Assembly (NCBI GenBank): GCA_036877525.1
Contig: JAZGTH010000014.1
Span: 2,371,001 to 2,435,000, forward strand
Reading direction: 5' to 3'
DNA: 64,000 bases
Origin: Chromobotia macracanthus
Taxonomy: Eukaryota; Chordata; Actinopteri; Cypriniformes; Botiidae
How positions within the stretch are numbered: position 1 is the first letter of the stretch; each line of letters starts with the position of its first letter. Below, one piece after another: positions 34,991-46,661 of the stretch. The position numbers and the translations under genes were made by a program. The notes beneath the pieces are model-generated. The model was not told the DNA's origin. It did no database searches and saw nothing but the letters and a program-made list of their open reading frames with translations.

Positions 34991-36426
34991 ACTGTATTAT
35001 TATTAACCAAAGAGATCTGCTTCATTTAAGTGGAGAAAACATCGGAATCCACGAGCATCTGACCTTCTGTGACTTTCAGAGGTCGTAACCTCTCCACGTC
35101 CTCCAGTATTTCTCTCTGTTTAAGAAAATCACACATGGCACATCCACTCACAGATGAGGTTAAAACAGTTAGCCAGCGATCTGCCTGGCTCATTGAAGAA
35201 AGCATGCTAACCTTGAGCGCTGAATTAGCAAAGGGTTTCTGCATCGATAATCATCAATCTTCCATGGCAGCGGCTGTCTTCAGCGCAGGTCAGAGGCTGT
35301 CATGTGCAATCAGGAATGATCTGGAAGTGTTCAGAGGGCTGGAGAGAGTCTTACCAATCCCAGATGAGAGCTTTACTTTCCCTCGAATTAGCTCATGACT
35401 GCATTCCCAGCGCTCGGCACGCACCTGTGGGGATGAAGAATAAGAGCGTATTTCGAAACTTTAGCATGAAATCGAGCAGAATTGGTTTTTAAACTTTTTA
35501 CAGACCTTTTTTAGAAAGACATTTTCTCTGCACCTTGAAATGTAAATGATGTTCAGTCAACATCAGAAGTGACACGTTCTTGTCTAAACTCACAGGAACA
35601 AATAACACAAACGTTTGAGGTTTCAAAACAATGTTCAGCAAGGTCATTTGTCCAAAAAGGACAAGATGTAAGGAATGAGGTGGTGAAAACGTAAAAATAA
35701 TCCGTCTACAAATGCAATCTCTGTGTATTAACAACAGGAAAAAATTTGAGATGAAACTTATTACAGTAAATGTGCAAAAACCTTTTTACAGTTTAAATGA
35801 CCAAAATTTATACTAATGCACTAATTTTGTGAACCCCCCCAAAAATTCCTGACCTTAGCTGGTCTAAAACGTTATGGAAATGTTGCAGAAACTTCAGTCA
35901 CAGTAAATTATGCTGAATATCACGAAGGACCTCATGTCTGACTTTAAACATCTGCCTGCTTCTCAGCTTAAGTTCTCTGACGCATTTTAAAAAGTTTGCC
36001 AGTAATAAGTCAGAACGTGATAGATGTTAAAAACTAAGAAAAATAAGTTCCTTTGTTGTTGTACCTTTTGCATAGCAGATCATTTGTTGTTGACTAGACC
36101 TAACTGTTTATTTTCTGTAGTGTAATGTTTTAGATGTAGTCTGCCAGAAAGCCTTGACTTGTGTTTTGTTAGTTCAACTCTTTCCAGACCGCGGCACGTG
36201 ACTTGTTGCCCTGATATAAGGGTTGCGTTTTCCACAATTTGTTTTTTAAAGATTGACAGAATATGATAAACAATTATGTAATTTATTAGCTTGTCATTTA
36301 TTTGGAAATACATTTAGAATATATTTCCCCTCAAACTAAATTTAGAATTTCATTGACCTAAATTGATCCAAAATAATTGTCATCCTACAAACAATTAGCA
36401 AAAAGCGACAAAAAATGAAACGCCTT
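34991..36426. other. Intergenic, no gene seen
   Basis: Overlapping frames at 35026-35398 on both strands lack recognisable protein similarity. Confidence 0.35.
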
Positions 36427-36427
36427 C

Positions 36428-36705
36428 CCAGCAAACAGGGAACGTTTTCAGAACATTGGCTAACATTTTCAAAAAGTTCCTTAAAAGTTCCTTAAAAATG
36501 TTCTTTCAGTAAGGTTAGCAGAATTTGTTAATGTTATATATCATATTTTAAAACGTTATTCTTCAGTTGTTAGTGGAACATTTTAAAAATGTTACAGAGT
36601 TTTAAAAATGTTAGAGCCAAACGATGTTAATACAACATATAAAAACTGGACGTTGTTCACAGAACATTCAAAATAACATTTGTAATATTTTTTGTTAGTT
36701 TCTAC
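36428..36705 (+). repeat. MITE-like repeat (CCCAGCTAACA family)
   Basis: Starts CAGCAAACAGGGAACGTTTTC followed by AGAACATTGGCTAACATT; the right end is degraded. Confidence 0.6.
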
Positions 36706-37559
36706 ACGACATGATCAACAGAAATGGATTCGTGACACCGTACAAGAACGTCATTTTGGAAGGAAACATATGACTGAAATGTTGCATCTTTATACATCAT
36801 GTCCAGAGAGGGTTTATTTAAGAAGACATGCTTCTGAAACAGCACTCTTCTGTGGAAACGTCTTCTAAGGGTTGACAGCACGCGGTCAAATGAAGAAAGA
36901 TGGTGCTTGTGTGGAGTAAACGGCCGAGACCGAGCTTATACTGTGCCACAAAACGAGGTGATAAATGTATGATAAATCTTTCTGACAGAAACCCAAAGAT
37001 GCTTCATTCATGTCTCCAAAGACCAAATAGGCAGTTGTTAAGAGATCTGCGTGTCAATTGAAGTAGTTACTGGATGTTTACAAAAGCAAGTGTGCAGTAA
37101 TTTCCCAGGAAAGAGGAATTGCTCTATTCTAAAGGGTAAGTTCAATCCGAGTTACTTTCTAATGCCGTGTTTTCCTTGTTGTTGGACAGGTTTCTCTGTA
37201 GTGTGACGAGGGTAGAGGGCTTCCCAAAGGGAATCAAATGCAAACATGCAATTAGAGAGGGAACGAAAGAACGAACAACACAGAATACAGAAAGCCCCCA
37301 ACAAGAAATGTCTCGTAGCATTCAGCAGTGTCAGAGGATATGGAGTTCTCAGGCTATACATCTCGCTGATCTGATAAACGGTTGACATTGATTTTTCAGT
37401 GGGAAGTTTTGTGTGTTTTGTGATACAAGGTTTTATCAGGGAATGAATCCACAAGATCAGGGAGCTAGTAGGCCAATATGAACAATTACTGAGCTAGAAG
37501 ACTAAAAACGAGTTCTCATAAAAGGCAAAAATCCATTCAGAGAAACCTAACCTGCAGAA

Positions 37560-37990
37560 TTAGTGTGAAAAACACACAAATGCCAACTGCTACTTTCTTA
37601 GTGGGTGGTTCTACCATATTCGACGTGGAAACTGAATTAGCAGAAAGACAATTTTGCTCTCGATCTGGAAACATTTGTGACCTTCCAGAACTGGCTTAAT
37701 ATAACGCCATAATAAAACATCTACAGCCCCCGGCGTGTTGTTTTACCAAATAACATCTAACTGGCCATTACTGCCTATTAAGACTAATGGTTAGGCTAAT
37801 TACAATAATGCCATAAAAGGTGCCGTGTTTAGCCCAAACTGTGGACGAGCATTAACTTAATGACTTAGTCAGCATGCTTGTCTCCGGTAGGCTATTAGTC
37901 ACTTGCATTTTACATTATACTGTTTATGCAAAAGCCCCCGAAAGACTACACAGTCATAATCATCTGGAGAGTTATTAGATCTTTGCCCGT
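37560..37990. promoter_or_regulatory. Candidate homeodomain-rich conserved noncoding element
   Basis: Non-repetitive, noncoding, with a cluster of homeodomain-type cores (CCATTACTGCCTATTAAG, ACTAATGG, GCTAATTACAATAATG, CATTAACTTAATGAC) and an octamer-like TTTATGCAAAAG. The texture is unlike the surrounding AT-rich filler and resembles developmental enhancers. Conservation cannot be tested here. Confidence 0.35.
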
Positions 37991-38437
37991 ATCTGTTCAA
38001 AAATACAACCCAGATGGATTTACCACTAAGCCAAAGATCCGGCAATGTTTATCATGTGTCGTTGTAAATGGAAGACGTATAAGTGGTGGATAAGAACTTG
38101 ACAATTACTTGACAACTTAACAATGACAAGTTTTTTCTTAGCTAGCGTTTTATGTATCCTGCAGACAATTAAATAATATTTCCAAAAAATACTGGCTTTA
38201 GCATAGCTTTAAAATGTAATAATATTTGACGAAGGGTTTTATACTTTAAGATTGACAGTCTTGCTCAACAACAAAACCGTAATAAATCAAAAGCTTTTTT
38301 AAATTGGCAAAATAAATGCTTAAAGTTTTAGAGAGTTTGGAGGAGTTTCTTCTGTACGTTTCCACAAGAGTGAAAACATTTGTCCTCTCAGAACATCTAA
38401 AAGATGAGATCCATGTGTCAGAAACTGTGATAAACGT

Positions 38438-38545
38438 TTGAGAGAGAGAGAGAGAGAGGAAGCTTTTCCATAAGGGTCACAGTAGGCTGAGGTTTTACAT
38501 TGTGTGTGTGTGTGTCTGTGTGTGTCTGTGTGTACACATCTGAGA
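38438..38545. repeat. (GA)n and (GT)n microsatellites
   Basis: A GAGAGAGA run at 38440-38459 and a GTGTGTGTGTCTGTGTG run at 38500-38535. Confidence 0.9.
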
Positions 38546-38634
38546 GCAATCACCTCATGTGAGAAAACACAGACATAACAGTCTGCGTGGACACTTGTTA
38601 CCAGCACATAAACACTTGCCTTAGTGAGCCGGGG

Positions 38635-38830
38635 TCGAGAGAGGGCCTGCAGCAGCTGAATGGGGCTTCACCAGATCTGCTATTTATCAAACCCTAATTA
38701 ACTGTTAATTTGCCAACCTTTAAGTTCAAGCATGTGACCAATTTATCACACCCAACTAACAGACCCTCAAGCTATCCTGAGAGGTGGTCCACAAGACCTC
38801 CATGATCCCTGCCCCGTTATGATCTTCTGT
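38635..38830. promoter_or_regulatory. Candidate conserved noncoding element
   Basis: A high-complexity stretch with GCAGCAGCTG, CCCTAATTAACTGTTAATTTG, CATGTGACC and GAGAGGTGGTCC. It holds paired homeodomain cores and an E-box, no coding frame and no repeat family. Confidence 0.3.
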
Positions 38831-40480
38831 ATTATATTATATTATTAGCATTGTGTGACATATGCGGCTTATTACATGCAAAATGCATGTAATGCAAAAC
38901 AAAAATGAATTCAAATAAAAAATGTGTTAAACTGAGCTGAGAGTACCTTTACAGGTAGCTGAAAGCATAACTAAAACGTAACAAATCATCACATTTGGGG
39001 CAGAAAATCTGTATCATTTTGTGAACGTTGGGTGTGGAAATCTACAATATTTTTGCATATGCATTCCTGCATTTGTTTTGCAAGTCAGTAGAAAGATTTC
39101 GTGTGGGCCTTCTGATCAGTAAGTAAAAGCACTTCTTTGCATTTTAATGAGACTTACAGCCATCAGGAAAATCAGCTTGACCGACTGACAGCCAGTAACA
39201 TGAACTGTGCCCACAGACCTGCACAGATTATGATCTGGATCAAAAGAAACCTTGTGCAACACACAATGCACAGAAGTTACACTTGTCAAACAATCGTGAC
39301 TCACTGAACACTGTAAATACTGTAATTTTAACAACAGGTGCTAAACTACGGCACATTTTCACCACTGAACCTGTTTGTAAATGGCACTCATTGTTTTAAC
39401 ATAATGAAACATTAAGACATTATTATTAGTGTAATTATTATAATTACAATAATCTCAGGATACACACGTTTGTCACGCCTGACCTGAAAACATGTGGGTG
39501 AATTTCACAGCTGGGAAACATCACACCCAGCAAACGTGCTCTCCACCTTTCCCTGCGGACAGAGTGACTGCCAATGTGTTCATACGTGTTAAAAATGACA
39601 TCACGGGCGACACACAATCAGACGAGTTTTATAACCTGCTGGTGACAGCAGCTGTCATCAGAAAGGTGGAAGTGCGTGCACTAAAACATCTTCGCTGACA
39701 GATGGGTTAGTCTAGCGTTGTTTAAGCGAGTCGTGTCCTTCAAAACCAATATCCCCGACAGCTCACAGACAAATCATGCTATGAAATTGTCAAATGGGCT
39801 GGAATGAACAGAACTGATGGGAATTAAACTCTGATGAGTATGAAGTATGAAGGTGCTGTAAATGTTTTTATGCAATAGCACACAGGAAATGTTTCTATCT
39901 GAGAGATAAAGATGTTCAGAGATGTTACCTGTTTCGGTGACAGCTCTAGACAGTGTAAACGTGGATTATCTGAAGACTTTCAGGCACTTGTGAACTGTCA
40001 GTCAATCTGAAGACTTGCGTTTGTTTTCAGAGAAAAGGACGGGCTAATTCTGTGACTTAAGATAATGAAAATAAGTGAAACAGCTAACAATAAAATGAAA
40101 AAGTTTTGTATGATGTTGTCATTTTTTTACGTGTTCACACTTAAACTGGGTATTGAGTCACATTCATTCCCACAAGTGCTTTTTACTTTATAAAACATCA
40201 GCAACAAAACTTCTAAATGTCTAGGCATTGAAATAACCAAATATTGCACATTTGTTTCACCTGCAGTTGTCACTGAGATAAAGCATGACTAAAATCTGTG
40301 CACACAGTCCCACAGCCATGAAAATCACTCCGGATTGAGCAGAAATGTCACTTCCTACATCAGTCACCACAGCCGGAGAAGAAACAGCCTGTTTACAAAC
40401 ACTCAACACTGAGTTAGTGAGAAGCATCAGCTTTCACACATGCATTCATCTTCTCTGAGCATGTCCGATTCCTTTAACAA
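38831..40480. other. Intergenic, no gene seen
   Basis: A frame at 39492-39698 is unsupported. Otherwise AT-rich. Confidence 0.35.
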
Positions 40481-40481
40481 T

Positions 40482-40660
40482 TTACAGCTGCAATCTGTAA
40501 GATGCAATCACTCCAACCCCTTCTGCCCCGCCCACTCCAACCCCTTCTGCCCCGCCCACTCCAACCCCTTCTGCCCCGCCCACTCCAATCCCTTCTGCCC
40601 CGCCCACTCCAATCCCTTCTGCCCCGCCCACTCCAACCCCTTCTGCCCCGCCCACTTTGT
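40482..40660 (+). repeat. 24-bp minisatellite inside a MITE fragment
   Basis: Six near-identical units of CACTCCAACCCCTTCTGCCC plus GCC. Two units have T for C in AATCCC. The left flank ACAGCTGCAATCTGTAAG is the end of the family at 10706-10978. The unit length, divisible by three, creates a false open frame repeating HSNPFCPA. Confidence 0.9.
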
Positions 40661-42640
40661 TGTTAGCATTGAATCTGTGTAGCCCATATAAAAGATTTTA
40701 ATTTATGATTTGTCTGGCCTGGCCAGCGCATTAACCATACATCAAACATATTGAAATGATCGTGTTTTTAATTTAGTCAATAGACTTTCCATGTTCTGTT
40801 TGCTAATGCTAACCAGTGGTAACAATTTCTAAGGAGCATTTATTTACCTAAAAACATGCTTAGCTTTATGGATTAATGTACATAACATGCACATAATATT
40901 TTCATTTTAATATTTAAATGTTCCCCTAGAGTATTTAAAACCTGCGGTTTAAGATTTTCAGAAAAGATCATCTTGTATTATTTATAAGCTTGTTTCCTCG
41001 TGGTGAAATGCACTGGTATTACTATACTTGTGGGGACATTTGGTCCCTAAATGTAGTATAGAAGCACACACACATGCACACTAATGGTTCTCTCGAGGTG
41101 TTGTTATGAACCAGACCTGTGGGCTGGATGAGTACCAAGGTGCAGGGTTGGAGTCCAGACACTGTGCAGGCTCAGGACTGGTGCAGGTTTTAAACAGGCC
41201 GTCGGTGTTGTCACAGCTGTGAGTTTGCCTGCGAAATTTGTCTGCATTTCATCTGAATTAGAATACCTCACGCAGCATGCTGCCCTCAGAACAGTCTAAC
41301 AGTTTGTTTATTTTAAAGGTTTTGCTCCTTGCAAATTATTCCTTATCTGTCGTTGCTTTTATTTTCCCACTGGCTCACCTAAAGAAAAAGCAAAAGTGGC
41401 GGAGTGAGAGATTAACATATAAAACGGAAATACTGTACAGAAAAACCTGTTGCTTGATTTCTGGAGCATCCTGGTGAACTGATAACAAAATTTGCCAGCA
41501 TTGTTTATTGCTAACTATTCTGTTTTGACAAATCTGTATAAACTCAGTGGACATTTCAACAGATATTCAACACTTAATGGTCAAAATAGGGAACATGTCT
41601 TGATGCTTATATACCCTCAAATATTTCATGCATTTCCACATTGTAAAAGATTTTTCTGCCCTAAATGTTTAAGTTTCAGATCATTCATTGAAACATCAGA
41701 TCAGATCATTGTGTCATCTACACCCTGAACAAAGACAAAAACTTCATGATTCATTCCCTGGTGGGGAAAGGGTTTATTTATTCATAGACCCCAAAATTGA
41801 GCTTCAGCCACGCTCGACAAGGCAGACGGCATTTCCTGAAGTTTTCTAACAAATGAAGTGATGGAGTGTAATTACACTGAAACCAGGCCCTCTCTCATAA
41901 TCCTTACTTCAGTGTCCTGTCTGGACTTTGTTATATCCAGCAAACCAATACAACGGAAGAAAACCAGCTATCATTTTAAGACCCTTTAAAGTCTACATGC
42001 ATTTTATACTTCACATTATTATATGTTATATATTGTGTAGGCTGTTTTTCTCTCTTTTTCATGATCTAAATTCTGTTTTCCGAGCTTGGCACTTAATTAT
42101 TGCGCTTAATTTTATTTTGCTGTTTAAATTGAGCATGAAAAACTTTCAAAAACAAGTTTTCATTGTGACTCAGTGTACAATATGTCTATACAATATATAG
42201 TTAAATAAACTAGATATTGCTCCTGAGCAATAATGGTTGAAATGTACAGCTTGTTTGTAGACAAGGTTTAATATGTGCCCATAATGAATAAAAATAAACT
42301 AAAACACACAAGTCTGAGTTTATAAGACTGATTTATTATTTGAGGGTCAGCCTGCAATGTTATGATGCAAACCTAGATGGCGACAGAGAGGAGAGCTTGA
42401 CAATTAAAAATATTCTTAAAAAAGTATTTTTTATTATTTAAAAAAGTGAGATTGCATTTGGATGCCAATATATCCATAAAACAAGCTTCATTTAATTTGT
42501 GTCTATCTACAATGACCACTGATGGTTGTTGAGATATGCTGCATACCTGTGGAGAGCGGGCGAGATGCTTTAAATGATTCACTTTAAACTGACCACAGGT
42601 CAGTTATCCTGTCACTTACAGAGGTCTGCCTTAAGCCTGG
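40661..42640. other. Intergenic, no gene seen
   Basis: A short dispersed-repeat fragment around 41020-41060 (CTTGTGGGGACATTTGGTCCC). Frames at 41277-42200 are unsupported. Confidence 0.35.
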
Positions 42641-42644
42641 AAAT

Positions 42645-43050
42645 GCTTTAATATGACTGCGCCACATTGGTTTCTATAACATAAACGAGCTCGATTCGTT
42701 CTCTCATAGCGTGAAAGTGCAACTTAACTTAGTCATTACGACCAGCGGACGTGACCGCATAATTTCTTCCCAAAATGCCTCCCACTTCCTCTCTGTGTAT
42801 CATTACGCTTCTCAACAAGACACGTGAAGGCCGGATCTGGAGCTGTTTGTGCTGATTGGGCACTTTGAGGCCATGGCCTATATCAGGCCATCTGAGGACA
42901 TAACAAGCTTGTTAATATATAAAGGAAATTCAGGGGTCAGCGAGGCCGCAGTCATTTGACCCTCACGATTCAAAGGGCATCTAGGGGTGGCACATGGTAC
43001 ATCGAGAGCCCTAATGATTTAGATATGTTACACACTCAGCAGAGAGGAAA
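42645..43050. promoter_or_regulatory. Candidate conserved noncoding element near the phf2 3' end
   Basis: Balanced, non-repetitive sequence including GACGTGACCGCATAATTTC, CTGTTTGTGCTGATTGGGC, GCATCTAGGGGTGGCACATGG and GCCCTAATGATTTAG. No coding frame was recognised. Confidence 0.3.
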
Positions 43051-44199
43051 TCATCTTATATTAGCCGTCTTTTCTTTTGTCATTTTACCCAGGTGCTAAA
43101 AACAAACTTGATACTTGATAAGTGGAAATACACAATCTGCTAAATACTAGTTTTTTAATTAACCCGCAGGTAAAAACCTTGTTATTTGGGGACACTGGCT
43201 CTGCTCTTAAGTTACAACCCAAGTGTTTTCTTATGGTCATTCAGGTTGCTTACACAGAAGATGGCTGGTTTCATATGTTTGGTTAAGGAGTAGATGTTTG
43301 CATTTGTGAGCCTCAACCCTAAATGTGTTGCATGTGGTGTTGGGCTTCTCTAAAAGGTTGCGATTATGGATGTTTATCCACATCAGCAGGAGTTGATCAC
43401 ACTACAGTGAAACACATCACAACCCCTCATGTGAACTGGGGTCATGAAGAGTTTAAAGACCTGATGGGAAAAGCTTATTGGCTAACAGAGACATAGATGT
43501 GCCCATTCACAAATCTCTGGCAGAAAAACTACATTGTCATGTTTTTTCCAAATATATTTGGCAGGTGGGGTATATACCACATCATGTGACCCTGTTACTT
43601 CCCATACTTATGTCAGCTCATCTCATCTATTAACGTATAATATTAACATATTAACATACAAGTTGTTGATATAAAATAAATGTATCATGTTGTGATGTCA
43701 TCAAATACATGTTTTTACATACAGCAGAAATCTACTATTTGTATTAAGAGTCTAAATTACTAATGTAATATTAAATATTTGAGTTTCATAAAAAGAAATC
43801 CTAAAAGTGATACCATAATAACCACACAAAATAGAAAATCCCAGGAGAACTTTTTTCAGGGGCATCACAGGGGCCTTGCTCCAGTCTGCACAATGTAGTT
43901 GAACCATGAGGAACGCAGAAAGAACCTAGCATCAGACTGAGGACCACCAAAACGCCACAGCAGTGCCTTCATCACTGTTAGTCCACACAAAGACATGATT
44001 CAGATATTCCAGTGCAATTAAAACATCTTCTGCATGGCACGCTTCACTGAATCACTAGGACTTTCGGTGATCCCGCAGGGAGAGGTGCGCGGCCCGCTCA
44101 CATCCATGTCCGCATCACTGGATATGATCATGAGATAAGCTCAGATATGACAAAAAAATGTATATCATATATATATATATAAAAAACAATTTTTCCTAA

Positions 44200-44286
44200 A
44201 ACATTCAACGTAACATTTTTAACGTTTTTGTTACTAAATGGATACATCAGAGAAACACTTTTACAACCCACAATTGTTAGCTGGGG
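44200..44286 (+). repeat. Fragment of the CCCAGCTAACA MITE-like family
   Basis: Retains only the right end, with AACGTTTTTGTTACTAAATGG and CACAATTGTTAGCTGGGG. Confidence 0.55.
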
Positions 44287-44799
44287 ACCATGTGTGCAAA
44301 CACACGACAAGCTTTAATTTAAAACACATCTGTGAGTCAGAAAATCAGAGAGCTCGACTACAAATGTATCATTCACTGTCATGAAACAGTGGATGCATTT
44401 AATTGTTTGAACATATAAAAATAAACCACAACAAAGCAACACACATTTTGTACAAATAAAAACCTGAAACAGTTCCATTGACAAAGATTCATCTGTGTGT
44501 TTCAAATCGAGAAGGTGGATACAAGATTTACATCAACTAAAACACTGCAATTTCTGAGCACCGTAAACCTTGTTTAGAATATACATACTCTATTATCAAA
44601 ATAAAATTCATGGCATGATGGTATGAATCTTTAAAATAGCTGCTTATTAATAATAATATAATAATAATAAAAACAATAATAATGTAACAGTTCATAGTGA
44701 TGAGCAGTTGCACTTGATTTGATGAAAAAATAAAGACGAATGGTTTTGCTAAGACAAAAAATAAAGACAGAACTATTGCCCAAAACTGAATGAGACATA

Positions 44800-46661
44800 A
44801 TAATGACAGAAATGTCCTAAAGGGGCTCACAGACGGATAAAATATTTAAAACAAAACCTCTGAAGAATTATACAAGTATAAAAGGCTACAAACATTAATA
44901 AATTACATCACTGACACAGAAAACACTTTACAAGGTGCTAATAAAATAACTCTGAAGTCCATCAGGGGTATTTGAGCTCATGGCAGGCTGGTCAGAGAAA
45001 CACTGTGGATATTGTTTTTCTCCCCCGTCATAACTGACTCATAATACACATGGTTTTATGCATGTAAGGCCATATGAGAATTAATGCTATTTATTTTGTT
45101 CTCCAGGCAACACCTTTTGTCTAATGTAACAGAACAGAAAACAAACCAAACTATGGTTTAAAACAAAAGTTCAGCTATAGTGTATCTGACATCGAATTAA
45201 AAACAATGACTGTCTATATCTTTATATATTTTTTTTTGTTTGTAATTAGCAAAAACTAGTAAAAATGTATAATGACGTATTAAGGAAAAGGATACAAAAA
45301 GTTGTCATTTAAAAAGCTATGTACAGGCTACATTCTACATACTGTACTGTGAAGCAATATAAATGCATATTTCATTCTAGGGTAACCGGTGCTGCCTGTG
45401 AAACAAACAGAAGTATCCCCATGTCGTAAAACGTCGTGGATGAGGCTTATCATCAGTACTGCAGATGCCGTTTACGTAGTGTTTCATCGTTTATGACATT
45501 ATAATATTATAAGTGTTTTTTTAACATAGAACAGAACCGTTTTTAAGAGCTACATTGTCGAACAATAAAGTATTGCGAGAAACAGGACGACATAAAGTTC
45601 TGGATTGTTAAGTCAATGTTTAAAACGATAAAAGAGAGATAAATAAAGATTGTGCTAACAATTCGAAAATGTCTGTATGGCATTTACGTAATTTAGGTGC
45701 TAAACTGAATTCCTATATTTATACCAAATAACTTGGTGGAAAAGTGTTTTGTTATGGATATGTAATATGCAAAGATCTGTCAAAATATGAATGAAATATT
45801 ATTAATATTTCCACACACAAAATTGTTTTTCCTACATTTGTAAAAACATTGTTATGCAAACTAAAAACAAATAAAACAGAAAAACAGCCATTCAAACAAG
45901 AGCTACAGTTGACTTTTTACGGTAGCGTTTGGATACCTAACCGTACTTACAATAACACTTAATTTTGTGCTTCACTGATGTTTTGTAAGTGCCGTCTGGC
46001 TTTCCTCAAACCACCTATGACATGTACAGTTATATTTAGTCAATAAATATTATCTGTGATAGTGCTTAGCAAACAGAAAAGTACTTGTTTTGTATTTATT
46101 TGTCCTGTATAAGTACTGCGGATAAAAATTGCTTCGGGTAAAGAAAAGTACATTTCAAATGGGGGATAATAAAATCACCCGGCGGGCAGTTTTTGTAAAT
46201 AATTATTTTAGTAATACTTATTAAAAAAAGCAATGATAAGCCACATCCAAAAAGCGGTAATGAGTTTCTAATTTGCACCACCCCCCCCCGTACCCACCCC
46301 CCAACAACGCATGCAGCTGGAAACATGCGACTGATACTCTCTTTACCTTGGAATGACTGCTGTGGTCTCTCTTACAATATATTAGCAACCCCTGATAAAC
46401 TGACAGCCGTAGTAAAACAAGACAAATCTTCTTACAAAATATTAATAGCAGGTATTCTGTACATTTTTAATATCTGAAATGTAAAAGAAGAGGCAAAAAC
46501 CTATATGAGCTATGTTCTTCTTAGAAATCCAAAACTCGTGTTTGCAATTCCCGCTGTGTCAGTATACTGCTCTCTCTCTTTCTCTCTCACTGAAAGAGGA
46601 AATATGTTCCACCAGTCAGAAACATTAGGAGAACATCCTAATAAGTCTCTTGCTGTCCACA
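44800..46661 (-). other. phf2: Probable phf2 3' untranslated region
   Basis: AT-rich noncoding sequence directly downstream of the phf2 stop codon. It has few recognisable repeats and minus-strand AATAAA-type signals (for example near 45090 and 46096). PHF2 transcripts have long 3' UTRs in mammals. The exact end is unknown. A poly(C) run lies at 46284-46294. Confidence 0.4.

Noticed and set aside
40440..40682. Frame with repeated SNPFCPAH
   Set aside because: Translation of a 24-bp minisatellite, not a gene.
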